NCBI GenBank assembly: GCA_040221975.1
Contig: JAVJWR010000033.1
Coordinates: 372,001-436,000 of the forward strand
Length of the DNA: 64,000 nucleotides
DNA from: Haliea sp040221975
Lineage (GTDB): Bacteria; Pseudomonadota; Gammaproteobacteria; Pseudomonadales; Halieaceae
Reading direction: 5' to 3'
Below the pieces are notes generated by a model. That model was not told the DNA's origin. It worked only from the letters and a program-made list of their open reading frames with translations, and searched no databases. A program made the translations under genes and the position numbers. Of this stretch, positions 33,796 through 43,632 are shown one piece after another. Position 1 is the stretch's first letter, and the number at the start of each line of letters is the position of its first letter.

Positions 33796-36700
33796 ATGTT
33801 CAGGTTTGGCCGAATCGTCACCTTGCTGTTGCTCGCTTGCGCCCTGCCGCAGCTGGCAGCTGCCGCCACCTCTGACAGTATTGGATCGTTGCAGGACGAA
33901 ATGCAGCAAGTCGTCGAGGCCAGCCAGTCCGATGCCGAGAAGCAGGAACTCCAGGAGCTGTACCAGTCAGGGATCGAATTTCTGCGCAGGCGCGACGCAC
34001 AGCTGGAGAGTCAGGCTGCCCTGGACGCCCTGATCGAGCGAGCTCCCGAACAACTACGCCGTTACCGGCAACAATTGGAGAGCCTGCAGCCGCCCTCGAC
34101 CGAGTCCATTCGACGCAGTTTTCAGGCCGCAGACCTCAACACGCTTGAGGCGCGGCTGCGGGAACAGGTCAGCGTCATGTTTGCCCTGCAGGGCGAGCTG
34201 GCGGCAGTCAACGGCGAGCTGGTTGCGGCTCAAACCCTGCCAGAGACAGCACAGGGCCAAATCGCGAGCAACCAGGCACGTGAACAGGAGCTCAATGAGC
34301 AACTGCGACAGCTCGAACGGCAGCCAGAGAGTCGGCTCAAGCGTGCCCGTATCGCCCGCCTGCGGGCAGAGCAGGCAAGTCTGACTGAAACCACTAGTCT
34401 GCTGCGGCGCAAATTGTTGAGCAACGCTGTCCTGCATGAGCTTGCCGAGGCCCAGCGGGCACTGCTGCGTGGTCAAATCAGTGCGCTGGAAACAGAAACA
34501 GACACACTTCAGGATCTTCTCGAAGAAACCCGGCGCAGCCAGTCATTGCAGACAGTCTCGGAAGCCACCGACAGTCTGCACCTGACCAGCCACCACCAAC
34601 TCCTGCGGAAACACGTCCAGCTCAACCAGCAACTCAGCGAGGAGCTGCTGGCCGCGTCGGTCAATGTCGGAGAGATGACCCGGAGTGGCATCGCCACTGC
34701 CCAGCAAATCGAAAGCCTGCTGCAGATCGAGCAGGCTCTGGAGCAACAGATCGAGGTCCTGCAGGGCAGCGTGCTGCTGTCGCGCATCCTTCACCAACAG
34801 AAACGGGAGCTGCCCGGGGTCCGTGGCTCCCTCACCACAACTGACCAGATCGCCGACCTCAGGCTGCGGCAGTTCGAGCTGAACGCAATGAAGAGTGAGC
34901 TGGAGGATCAGGCGCAACTGGTGGACCGGCTTCTTGCAGTGCTGCCAAGGGAACAGCAGCAGGCACTGCGGGCGGATATGCAAAAGGTCATCAGCAACCG
35001 GGCGAGCCTGATCGCGCAGCTGGAGCCCATTACCAATGCCCGACTCAGCCAGGCCATTGCCCTGCAGCTCAACCAGCAGCGCCTGCGAACCCTGAGCGAC
35101 AACCTCCGGCGCAGGATTGATGACCAGCTGATCTGGGTTGCCAGTACCCGCCCGGTCGACAGTAAATGGTTGACGGCCCTGCCAGTGATCCTGAAATCGC
35201 AATGGCAGGACCTGGATCTCACCGAACTGACAGGCGACCTGTTCACCAATCTGCGCGAGAACTGGCCCTGGCTGCTGCCCTTCCTGGCGCTGCTTGGCGT
35301 CTATTTCCGTGTCCGGGGAAAGCTCCGGGCGCGACTGGCGACCCTGCATGAGGAAGTCAGGCACTTCCGCCAGGATACGACCGCCCATACGCCGCTGGCA
35401 CTGTTGCTGACGGTGATTCAGGTCGCCCCGGTACCGCTGGTGCTGGTGACCACGGGTCTGATGTGCCTGCGCCTGGAACCGGTACTGCCGGTAACCGGTA
35501 CGGCGCTGATACAGCTGGCACTCGCCTGGTTCATACTGCATTTGTTGTATCGAGTCCTGGATCCGGCAGGGCTTGCCGGGCGGCATTTCCGCTGGCAAAA
35601 CAGACTGGTGCAACAGCTGCACAACCTGGTCCGCAATACCGCCTGGATTTTGCTGCCGCTGGTATTGGTCACTACCATCAACGTGGAGATCCCCGACTAC
35701 CAGGAGCAGGATGCGCTGGGGCGCCTGTTTATCATTGTCGGCATGACTCTGCTGGGCATACTGCTGGGACGCAGCATGTGGAATACGCAACCGCTCTACA
35801 GTTCGAGAACGGCCCACTTTGGCATCACTCTGGCGCTGGCGGCAACGCCCCTGCTCCTCGCCGGAATGACCTTCTGGGGATTCCAGTACACGGCGGTGAA
35901 TCTCGCCCACAGGTACTGGTATACCCTGTACCTGATAGTCCTGTGGATGCTTGTCGAGGGCACCATCGTGCGCAACCTGAGCGTGGCCGGACGCCGCCTC
36001 GCCTACCAGCGTGCTGTTGCGCGTCGCGAAGCAGACCTGAGTCGCGAAGGCGCAGAGAACGAGGTGGCAGTGGAAGTACCTGAGCTCGGCATTGCCCAGG
36101 TCAACGAGCAATCCCTGCGCCTGGCGAAGCTCGCGATGCTGGCGCTGTTTTCGCTCCTCATCTATCTGGTCTGGTCGGATCTGGTGAGCGCCACAACGTA
36201 CCTGGACTCCATCACCCTCTGGGAGTACAACGCTGGCAGCAGCGAGGTACCCGAGCTCGCGCCGATGAGTGCCGCGGATGTACTCGGTGCCCTGCTCATC
36301 ATCGTGTTCACCGTCGCGCTCGCGCGCAACCTCCCGGGGCTACTGGAAATCCTTGTGCTGTCGCGGATAAATCTGCAACAGGGCAGCAGCTACGCGGTCA
36401 CCACCCTGCTCAGTTATGTGATCGTCAGCGTCGGCTTCATTACCGGGCTCGCCGCCCTCGGCGTGAGTTGGAACAAGCTGCAATGGCTGGTCGCCGCGCT
36501 CAGCGTGGGCCTGGGTTTCGGTCTGCAGGAAATATTCGCCAACGCGGTCTCCGGCATTATCATCCTGTTCGAGCGCCCGGTTCGTATCGGCGATGTCGTC
36601 ACTATCGGAGACCTGTCGGGCACTGTCAGCCGAATACGGATTCGCGCCACCACGATCACTGACTTCGACCGCAAGGAAATCATCGTCCCCAACAAGAATT

Positions 36701-37089
36701 TCGTCACCGGACAGCTGATCAACTGGTCACTGCACGACACCATAACCCGGGTGTCAATTCGTGTCGGAGTTGCCTATGGATCCGATCTGGCGCTGACGCG
36801 GAAGCTGCTCCAGCAGGTTGCCAATGACAACCCGCGCGTGCTCAAGGACCCACCTCTCCAGGTACTGTTCCTCAATTTCGGCGACAGTACCCTGGAACAT
36901 GAACTGCGAGTGCACGTCAAGGATGTCGGCGACCGTCTGCCAGCCATTGATGAGCTGAACCGGGAGGTCGATCGCCTGTTCCGCGAGCACAACATCGAAA
37001 TTGCCTTTCCGCAGGTGGACCTCAACCTGCGCAAAGGCGAGGGACTCGACCAGCTGACGGCGCGGCTGGCCCCGGATGCAGGAGGATAG
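33796..37089 (+). CDS. large mechanosensitive channel, MscK/MscM type
   Basis: A 1097-residue MscS-superfamily channel. A signal peptide (about 1-22) leads to a periplasmic coiled-coil domain (about 25-480, Gln/Leu/Glu-rich). About eleven membrane helices follow from residue 490. The MscS pore and beta domain are near 900-990, with GLGFGLQEIFANAVSGIIILFERP split by its typical LQE. It opens under membrane tension to release solutes on osmotic downshift. The ATG at 33796 has GGAAG 8 nt upstream. The next gene starts 1 bp after its stop. Confidence 0.92.
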   Translation: MFRFGRIVTLLLLACALPQLAAAATSDSIGSLQDEMQQVVEASQSDAEKQELQELYQSGIEFLRRRDAQLESQAALDALIERAPEQLRRYRQQLESLQPPSTESIRRSFQAADLNTLEARLREQVSVMFALQGELAAVNGELVAAQTLPETAQGQIASNQAREQELNEQLRQLERQPESRLKRARIARLRAEQASLTETTSLLRRKLLSNAVLHELAEAQRALLRGQISALETETDTLQDLLEETRRSQSLQTVSEATDSLHLTSHHQLLRKHVQLNQQLSEELLAASVNVGEMTRSGIATAQQIESLLQIEQALEQQIEVLQGSVLLSRILHQQKRELPGVRGSLTTTDQIADLRLRQFELNAMKSELEDQAQLVDRLLAVLPREQQQALRADMQKVISNRASLIAQLEPITNARLSQAIALQLNQQRLRTLSDNLRRRIDDQLIWVASTRPVDSKWLTALPVILKSQWQDLDLTELTGDLFTNLRENWPWLLPFLALLGVYFRVRGKLRARLATLHEEVRHFRQDTTAHTPLALLLTVIQVAPVPLVLVTTGLMCLRLEPVLPVTGTALIQLALAWFILHLLYRVLDPAGLAGRHFRWQNRLVQQLHNLVRNTAWILLPLVLVTTINVEIPDYQEQDALGRLFIIVGMTLLGILLGRSMWNTQPLYSSRTAHFGITLALAATPLLLAGMTFWGFQYTAVNLAHRYWYTLYLIVLWMLVEGTIVRNLSVAGRRLAYQRAVARREADLSREGAENEVAVEVPELGIAQVNEQSLRLAKLAMLALFSLLIYLVWSDLVSATTYLDSITLWEYNAGSSEVPELAPMSAADVLGALLIIVFTVALARNLPGLLEILVLSRINLQQGSSYAVTTLLSYVIVSVGFITGLAALGVSWNKLQWLVAALSVGLGFGLQEIFANAVSGIIILFERPVRIGDVVTIGDLSGTVSRIRIRATTITDFDRKEIIVPNKNFVTGQLINWSLHDTITRVSIRVGVAYGSDLALTRKLLQQVANDNPRVLKDPPLQVLFLNFGDSTLEHELRVHVKDVGDRLPAIDELNREVDRLFREHNIEIAFPQVDLNLRKGEGLDQLTARLAPDAGG

Positions 37090-37090
37090 A

Positions 37091-40000
37091 ATGTTCAGGT
37101 TTCTTGCCTTTTTTTTGTTGCCACTCTGGGTACAGGCCCAAACCATCGCCGTGCCCGAACCGCTGGGTGACTGGCAGGCGTGGGTATTGCGGGAGCTTCC
37201 CGAACACCGCTGCCCGCTGCTGCACTCTTCCCGGATTCCAGAACCAGCGGCCTGGGCCTGCGTCTGGCCGGAGCGCCTGGACCTCATTGTGGACAACCGT
37301 GGAGCCGTTTTCCGGGGCGGCGCAACGCTCTACGCCGAAGACTGGTTGCCGCTACCCGGGAGTTTTGCACTGTGGCCGCACGCGGTGCTGGTCGACGGCG
37401 AGGCCTGGCCGGTGGTACGTCACGACGGCCTGCCGGCCCTGCGCCTGCCCGCGGGAAGCCACCGCATAGAGGGCCGTCTGGACTGGTCCGAGCGACCCAA
37501 TTATCTGCCCCTGCCCGCACTGTATGGCTGGGTTACGCTGTCCGTGGACGGTAAGGCCCGCGTTGCCCCCGAACACGACCAACAAGGACTATGGCTGGGC
37601 TTGCCAAGGACTGACACTGCCAGCGCTGTGGCTGCCGACGCACTTGAGATCGAGGTGTTCCGGCGGGTTGAAGACGGCGTCCCGGTTCTGCTTGAAACCC
37701 GGCTCCGTCTGACGGTGTCCGGCGCATTGCGGGAGCTGGCGCTGGGACCGGTATTGCCAGCGGATTTCGAAGCCATGAGTCTGACCTCATCGCTGGAAGC
37801 GGGCCTGCATCCGGAACAGGGCCTGTTCCTGCTGCTGCGACCCGGAGAGCATCGCGTGACCATAGTTGCCCGCGCCCGTTCCTCGCTGCCCACCTTGAGC
37901 GCAATCGCCGGCACGGCGCCCTGGCCCGACAGTGAGCTGTGGAGCTATACCGCGGACCCCGCCCTGCGGACCCTGGAACTGAGCGGCGGCCGTGCGGTAG
38001 ATCCGCTGCAGGAAAACATTCCGGCAGCCTGGAGGCAGCTTCCGGCCTGGCGCCTCGATGCCGGTGAAACCCTGGCCACCGAGCTCCGCAGCCGCGGACT
38101 CGGCAGCGTCGGACGGCCCCGACTCACACTGCTGCGTCAGGCCTGGCTGGATTTTCACCAGCCCGTCCTGCATGTCACCGACACTATCACTGGCACCACC
38201 GGAGGCCTCCAGCGTCTGCAGCAGAGCGCGCCCTGGCGTCTCCTGCGAGCAGAGCTCGACGGTGTACCCCAGCCCCTCAGCGCGGGCACGGACGGCGGCA
38301 GCGGCGTAGAACTGCGAACCCTGGAGCTCGCGCTGCGGGCCAGTGCCAGAGTGCCAAGCGACGGCAACATCCGGGTCAGCGGCTGGGATCAGACCTTTGA
38401 CCGCATCGACACGACCCTGCACCTGCCGCCGGGGCAGATTCTGGTCGCGGCGCCAGGCGCAGACCGGGCGCCGCATACGTGGCTCGCAGGCTGGGACCTG
38501 CTGGACCTGTTCCTGGTGTTGGTGACCGGCATGCTGCTGGGACGCCTGCTGGGCCGTGCCTGGGGGCTGCTGGGGCTGCTCCTGCTGGCCCTGGCTTATC
38601 CGGACTACCCGGTCCTGCTGTACCTGCTGGGCGGCACCGCCGCCGTGCAATTGTTGCGTCAAGCAGTTGGAGGCAGCGGGTTGTTCGCAAATGCTATCGG
38701 GGTGGTGTATCGGGGCCTGGTGATCGGGCTGGTCCTGGTCGCCCTGCCCTTTATCGCCGGACAATTGCGGCTGGCGCTCTATCCGCAGCTGGAGCTGTAC
38801 CAGATTGATCAGGCCCAGCCTCTTCATCGCAGCATCGTCCAGACGGGACAGGACATGGCGGAGGCGGCCGCCCCGGCCAGCGCGGAGAGCAGAAAATTCG
38901 CGGCTGGAGGAGTACGCTTCGACAGAGTGGCACCCGACTCTGTTCTGGCCAGTGAGCCGCCCCCCACTGCGGAAATCAGCCCCCAGGCCCTGGCCGGGCC
39001 CGGGCAGCCGGATTGGAGCTGGCGCCGCGCCGAGCTCAGCTGGAGTGGCCCGGTTGTCAGCGAGCAGACCATGCGCCTGGTCATCCTGCCGCGTTGGCTC
39101 ACTACCCTGCTGCGCGTGCTCACCGTGGTGGCGCTCGGGGCACTGTGCTGGCGCTGGTTCCGGGCTCAACTGCCCTCTCCACGATCCGGCATGGGCAGCA
39201 GCGCTGCGGTGCCCCTGGTGCTGGTATTGCTTGCGACCACGCTGCTGGTGCCGCTACAGGCCACTGCAGCGGATGGTCCAATACCGCCCCCGGAACAGCT
39301 GCAGGAACTGCGCCAATGGCTCCTGCGGCCACCCGCGTGCGCGCCCGCCTGCCTGGAACTGCCCGCGCTCGCACTCCGAATCGAAGGCAGCCATCTGCAC
39401 CTGCGGATGGATGTGCATGCCGCGGCTGACGCCGGTCTGGCGCTGCCCCGGGTGCAACCGGGGTGGCAAGTGCTGGAACTCAGGGTTGACGGCGCAGAGG
39501 TCAACAGTCTGCGCCGGAGCGGAAATGAGCGCTGGCTGTGGCTGCAACGGGGCGTGCACCGGGTCGAATTGCGGGCCGCCCTGACAGCCCAGGCAGACAG
39601 GGCCTCGCTGCAGTTTGCCATTCCGCCGCGGGCGGTCCTTGTGGATACTGGCCCGGGCTGGAGCGCGGCCGGGGTCAGCGCCGGACGTCTTGCCGGCGAC
39701 ACCCTGGAACTGCACCGGGAAACCGCCAGGGCCGGGACTGCCGCGGAGGCGCCGGCATTGAGCCGCCGGGGTTTCGACGCCAGCCCGTTTTACCGGGTGC
39801 AACGACAGCTGTACCTGGGCAACGAATGGCGCCTGCAGACCAGGGTGCAACGCCTCGCTCCGGCTGGCGGCAACCTCGTCCTGACGGTTCCTCTGTGGCC
39901 GGGCGAAAATCCGCTGGACGATAATCTCGCCGTGCGCGGTGGTGCGGTTGAGCTGACACTGCCGGCGGGCACAGAGCAGCGACAGTGGCTGTCGAGCATC

Positions 40001-41146
40001 GCGCCGGTGACCCACATGGAGGTGACCGCTGGTGCCCTGGACGAACGCAGCGAGCAGTGGGAAATAAGCAGCTCGGGCCTGTGGCGGGTGGACGCCAGCG
40101 GCACGCCCCTGGTCGCCATCAACGATCCCGGCGGCCGCCAGCACTTCCGACCATTGCCGGGGGAAACCCTGATGTTGGAGATTGCGCCAATATCGCCACT
40201 GGAGGGCCCCTGGCTGGCAGCGGACCGGGTGGGACTGGATATCCGTCTCGGTGCACGCAGCGCGGAATACACCCTGCACGCGCGCCTGCGTGCCACCCGT
40301 GCAGGTACCCATACCGTGCAACTGCCGCCCGGGGCGGAGTTGCTGGAGGCAAACATCGAGAACCGTGCGCAAAACCTGCAGGCGGAGGATGGCGCCCTGC
40401 GCCTGGCGCTGGCCCCGGGCGAGCAACAGCTGGTGGTGCGCTGGCACCAGCCGGAAAGCACGGGAATCCTCTGGCGCAGCGCGGTTCCGGACCTTGGCGT
40501 TGCAGCGGCCAATGTCAGTACCACTGCCACCCTCTCCGACCGCCGCTGGGTGCTCTGGACCGGTGGCCCGCTGCTGGGACCCGCAGTGCTGTACTGGGCC
40601 GCCCTGGCGGTGATGCTGCTGGTCGCCTTCGCGCTCTCACGCAGCGGCCGCACCCCGTTGCGCTTGCATCACTGGCTGTTGCTGGGCCTGGGGTTCTCCA
40701 CCGTTTCCTGGCCGGCACTGGTACTGGTGGCGAGTTGGTTGCTGGCGGTCGACTGGCGCGAGCGCAACGGGGCCGAGCTCACGGGCAGGCAGCGCAACGG
40801 CGTCCAGCTGGGCCTGGGCCTGCTGACCGTGCTGGCGCTGATAGTGCTGTTCAGCGTGATTCCCGCCGGGCTGCTCGGGCAACCGGACATGCAGGTCGTG
40901 GGCAACGGTTCCAGCAGTAGCGAACTGCGCTGGTTTGTCGACCGCAGCGCGCCCGCGCTGCCCGAAATCAGTATTGTGAGCGCGCCGCTATGGGTGTACC
41001 GGCTTGCGATCCTGCTGTGGTCGGTATGGCTGGCCTCGGCCCTGCTCGGCTGGCTGCGCTGGACCTGGCAGGCCATGGGCAGTGGCGGGTACTGGTGGCG
41101 CAAGCCGGTGGTGGCGGAATCGACTGCAGAGGGTGCAACAAAGTGA
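37091..41146 (+). CDS. giant multi-domain membrane protein, unknown
   Basis: A 1351-residue protein that I cannot assign. A signal peptide (1-16, MFRFLAFFLLPLWVQA) precedes a beta-rich ectodomain (about 20-460). Membrane clusters lie at about 467-565 and 671-725, then comes a second ectodomain (about 730-1150) and four C-terminal helices (about 1157-1185, 1193-1222, 1241-1263, 1303-1326). The ectodomains share an internal style (LPAGSHRIEGR, RPGEHRVTIVA, QRGVHRVELRA), suggesting repeated beta domains. GGAGGA is 4 nt upstream. It begins 1 bp after the channel gene, so it is coupled to it. Confidence 0.85.
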   Translation: MFRFLAFFLLPLWVQAQTIAVPEPLGDWQAWVLRELPEHRCPLLHSSRIPEPAAWACVWPERLDLIVDNRGAVFRGGATLYAEDWLPLPGSFALWPHAVLVDGEAWPVVRHDGLPALRLPAGSHRIEGRLDWSERPNYLPLPALYGWVTLSVDGKARVAPEHDQQGLWLGLPRTDTASAVAADALEIEVFRRVEDGVPVLLETRLRLTVSGALRELALGPVLPADFEAMSLTSSLEAGLHPEQGLFLLLRPGEHRVTIVARARSSLPTLSAIAGTAPWPDSELWSYTADPALRTLELSGGRAVDPLQENIPAAWRQLPAWRLDAGETLATELRSRGLGSVGRPRLTLLRQAWLDFHQPVLHVTDTITGTTGGLQRLQQSAPWRLLRAELDGVPQPLSAGTDGGSGVELRTLELALRASARVPSDGNIRVSGWDQTFDRIDTTLHLPPGQILVAAPGADRAPHTWLAGWDLLDLFLVLVTGMLLGRLLGRAWGLLGLLLLALAYPDYPVLLYLLGGTAAVQLLRQAVGGSGLFANAIGVVYRGLVIGLVLVALPFIAGQLRLALYPQLELYQIDQAQPLHRSIVQTGQDMAEAAAPASAESRKFAAGGVRFDRVAPDSVLASEPPPTAEISPQALAGPGQPDWSWRRAELSWSGPVVSEQTMRLVILPRWLTTLLRVLTVVALGALCWRWFRAQLPSPRSGMGSSAAVPLVLVLLATTLLVPLQATAADGPIPPPEQLQELRQWLLRPPACAPACLELPALALRIEGSHLHLRMDVHAAADAGLALPRVQPGWQVLELRVDGAEVNSLRRSGNERWLWLQRGVHRVELRAALTAQADRASLQFAIPPRAVLVDTGPGWSAAGVSAGRLAGDTLELHRETARAGTAAEAPALSRRGFDASPFYRVQRQLYLGNEWRLQTRVQRLAPAGGNLVLTVPLWPGENPLDDNLAVRGGAVELTLPAGTEQRQWLSSIAPVTHMEVTAGALDERSEQWEISSSGLWRVDASGTPLVAINDPGGRQHFRPLPGETLMLEIAPISPLEGPWLAADRVGLDIRLGARSAEYTLHARLRATRAGTHTVQLPPGAELLEANIENRAQNLQAEDGALRLALAPGEQQLVVRWHQPESTGILWRSAVPDLGVAAANVSTTATLSDRRWVLWTGGPLLGPAVLYWAALAVMLLVAFALSRSGRTPLRLHHWLLLGLGFSTVSWPALVLVASWLLAVDWRERNGAELTGRQRNGVQLGLGLLTVLALIVLFSVIPAGLLGQPDMQVVGNGSSSSELRWFVDRSAPALPEISIVSAPLWVYRLAILLWSVWLASALLGWLRWTWQAMGSGGYWWRKPVVAESTAEGATK

Positions 41147-41218
41147 ACCGGCGGTAGTCAACTCACGGACCCGGCATGCTGGAACCGGAAGGAACCGACG
41201 CGGGACTCGACCATTTCC

Positions 41219-42100
41219 TCATGCAGCCGGAGACAGCCGCGTCAGCAGTGCCTCCCGATACCGGCGGCTGCAGGGGATGGTGCGGCCGCCCAGCATATGA
41301 AGACGGGCGTCGCCTGAATCCAGCGGTTCGATGGAGGCGACACAGTCGAGGTTGACAATGTAGCTTCGGTGAACTCGTACAAAACGCTCCGGATCAAGCC
41401 GGTCTTCAAGCGCGGAGAGCGTGCTGCGCAGGGGGTAATCACGCTCGCCTACGTGCAGGTTAACGTAGTTGCCGGCCGCCTGGGCCCATTCGATTCGCGC
41501 GGCATCGACCAGGAACTCGCGCCCCAGCATCTTGACCAGAAAGCGCGCGGGGCGATTCTGGGAGCCCGGATCGGGTTCCGGATCTGGCCCCCGGTCGAGT
41601 ATGCGCGCTTCCCCCTGGAGTCGCAGCAGCACAAAGCGATACAATTGGATGATCAGGACATTGACCAGGAAGGAGCGCACGTCCTTCATGTATTCATATA
41701 TAAGCTCGCGTGGCCACGGTCCGAAGCTGTAGTTGCCACCGGCCAGCCAGTAAACCGCTTCGCGAAAGCTGACCATCATCAGGACATGGCCCAGGCTGTA
41801 CGCCACGCTGGCCAGCAAATAGATAAATAGAACTCGTCGCCAGTTGTTAACCTGAAGAGAAGTCCGGCGCGTCAGGATCACCAGGGCGGGGATCAATAAC
41901 AGGAAAGACAACGCGCTGGTCGATTCCCAGACCACGGGCTCCCATGGGGCGATATCCAGTCCGCGCCGCTGGATCTCCATGACCTCGGTGATGCTGTTGA
42001 ACACGGCAGAAACCGTGTAGACGATAATCCAGTAACTGGTCTCGACGTAGCGGCTCAGCGGCGCGTAGCGCCGATACCATTCTGCACTGTCAGCTTTCAT
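41219..42100 (-). CDS. membrane-bound LytTR transcriptional regulator
   Basis: A 293-residue protein with four N-terminal membrane helices (about 22-40, 60-80, 90-112, 138-160) and a C-terminal LytTR DNA-binding domain (about 190-285, FLVDAARIEWAQAAGNYVNLH, RFVRVHRSYIVNLDCV). It has no receiver domain, so the membrane part is probably the sensor. It diverges from an acyltransferase gene across 140 bp, its most likely target besides itself. Confidence 0.9.
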   Translation of the reverse strand: MKADSAEWYRRYAPLSRYVETSYWIIVYTVSAVFNSITEVMEIQRRGLDIAPWEPVVWESTSALSFLLLIPALVILTRRTSLQVNNWRRVLFIYLLASVAYSLGHVLMMVSFREAVYWLAGGNYSFGPWPRELIYEYMKDVRSFLVNVLIIQLYRFVLLRLQGEARILDRGPDPEPDPGSQNRPARFLVKMLGREFLVDAARIEWAQAAGNYVNLHVGERDYPLRSTLSALEDRLDPERFVRVHRSYIVNLDCVASIEPLDSGDARLHMLGGRTIPCSRRYREALLTRLSPAA

Positions 42101-42240
42101 TGGCGGGATTCTAGCCGAAATTCATCCCCGGCACCCACCGTTCGCCCCCCACTCCCGGCTATTCGTCCCCACGCTCTGGGCAGGCGACAGGCGCTGCGCC
42201 AGGCTGCTCCGAACTTTTCCGTCATCCGAGTGATTGTCTG

Positions 42241-43407
42241 ATGAACCGCCGCTATGATATTGATGCCCTGCGTGTGCTCGCCTTTGCGCTTCTAATCGCC
42301 TACCACATCGGCATGGTCTACGTTGCCGACTGGGGATTCCACTTCAAGAGTCCACAGCAATGGGAATGGCTGCAGTGGCCCATGATTGCTGTCAACCGCT
42401 GGCGTATGCCGCTGATATTCCTGGTGTCGGGGCTCGCGCTGGGGCTCACCGTGAAGCCGGGGCGGCTACTGGCCTTCACCGGGCGAAGAACCACGCGCCT
42501 GCTCCTGCCGCTGGCTGTAGGCATCGTCGCGGTGGTCCCCATACAGGCCTACTGCGAAGCAGTGTCCAATAACGCCGTCGCACCTGGCTTCTTTGACTTC
42601 ATGCTCCGCTACCTGCAGTTTCGACCCTGGCCAGAGGGTGGCTTCGCCGGCGCGGCGTTTGGATTTACCTGGAACCATCTCTGGTTTCTGCCGTATCTCT
42701 GGCTGTACACGATACTGCTGCTGGCTCTGCTGGCTCTTGCCTACGCCCGTCTCAGGAGCCTCATGTGGATCGGGAAGATCCTGCCTGGCCGATGGCCAAC
42801 CGGGGTGTTGATCTCTCTGCCGATCCTATATCTGTTCTCCGGCCTCTACTGGCTTGAGCCGCGCTTCCAGGCCACGCATGCGCTATTCGACGACTGGTTC
42901 AGCCATGCAATCTACCTGCCGATGTTCCTCTTCGGCTTTGCTGTGGCACGCTCGGAGCCATTCTGGCGGCGCATAGACCGGTTGTTGCCAGTCAGTTTCA
43001 GCCTGGCCATTCTGACCCTGTGTCTTATCATAGGCCTGCGCCTGGGCGTACGACAGCTGAGTGAGACCGGCCTGATCGCCCTGGCGGACTGGAACTGGAT
43101 GGCTATCTCGCGAGGCACGCAAGCCGCATACCAGTGGTGCGCACTACTGGCCATATTGGGCGCAGCCCAGCGTTGGCTCAACCGTCCCTGGAACTGGATA
43201 CCGCGAGCCAACGCGGTGGTTTACCCCTGGTACATCCTGCATCAGAGCCTGATCGTGCCGTTGGCTTTCTATCTGACCCCGTTGCGTCTGCCCCATGCGC
43301 TGGAGGTGATGCTGGTGGCTGCAGGCACTGTCGGCGGCTGCCTGCTGATAACAGAACTGTTCCTGCGCCGCTCTCGGTGGTTGCGTCCGTTGTTTGGTAT
43401 GCAGTAA
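42241..43407 (+). CDS. acyltransferase family 3 (OpgC-like) membrane protein
   Basis: A 388-residue protein with ten membrane helices. The first helix holds the family's catalytic-type motif (DIDALRVLAFALLIAYHIGM, with His22), followed by RWRMPLIFLVSG. Members transfer acyl groups to sugars of glucans, polysaccharides or lipids. The acceptor is not evident here. It is probably under control of the divergent LytTR gene. Confidence 0.9.
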   Translation: MNRRYDIDALRVLAFALLIAYHIGMVYVADWGFHFKSPQQWEWLQWPMIAVNRWRMPLIFLVSGLALGLTVKPGRLLAFTGRRTTRLLLPLAVGIVAVVPIQAYCEAVSNNAVAPGFFDFMLRYLQFRPWPEGGFAGAAFGFTWNHLWFLPYLWLYTILLLALLALAYARLRSLMWIGKILPGRWPTGVLISLPILYLFSGLYWLEPRFQATHALFDDWFSHAIYLPMFLFGFAVARSEPFWRRIDRLLPVSFSLAILTLCLIIGLRLGVRQLSETGLIALADWNWMAISRGTQAAYQWCALLAILGAAQRWLNRPWNWIPRANAVVYPWYILHQSLIVPLAFYLTPLRLPHALEVMLVAAGTVGGCLLITELFLRRSRWLRPLFGMQ

Positions 43408-43427
43408 CACTACCTCATATCGACCAT

Positions 43428-43515
43428 TGGTGCCCGGGACCGGAATCGAACCGGTACGATCGCAATGATCGGGAGATTTTAAGTCTCCTGTGTCTACCAA
43501 TTTCACCACCCGGGC
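43428..43515 (-). tRNA. tRNA-Leu(UAA)
   Basis: An 88-nt class II tRNA with encoded CCA. The acceptor GCCCGGG pairs with CCCGGGC, the anticodon loop is CTTAAAA with anticodon TAA, and there is a long variable arm and the T-loop GGTTCGATTCC. It reads UUA and UUG. Confidence 0.97.
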
Positions 43516-43548
43516 GCTGCGTGGAGGCGCCATAACCGGCGCGGCGGC

Positions 43549-43576
43549 ATGATAGCACACCGCTTTTGGTGAACAA
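43549..43576 (-). promoter_or_regulatory. promoter of tRNA-Leu
   Basis: Minus-strand -35 TTGTTC (43571-43576), 16-bp spacer, -10 TATCAT (43549-43554), then a GC-rich discriminator. +1 is near 43542, 27 nt before the mature tRNA. Confidence 0.7.
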
Positions 43577-43632
43577 GTTGCGGCCGCGCCGCGTGCTACA
43601 CTGGCGGCAACTGAATTCCCTGTTTGGTGGAC

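Noticed and set aside
34543..36111. 522-residue minus-strand open frame inside the channel gene
   Set aside because: Gln/His/Arg-rich composition typical of the antisense of a GC-rich gene; the plus-strand channel is certain.
37787..39169. Long minus-strand frame inside the giant membrane protein gene
   Set aside because: Same antisense composition and no start signals.
42137..42145. LytTR-like site ACCGTTCGC between the regulator and the acyltransferase
   Set aside because: One imperfect copy only; LytTR sites normally come as spaced pairs.
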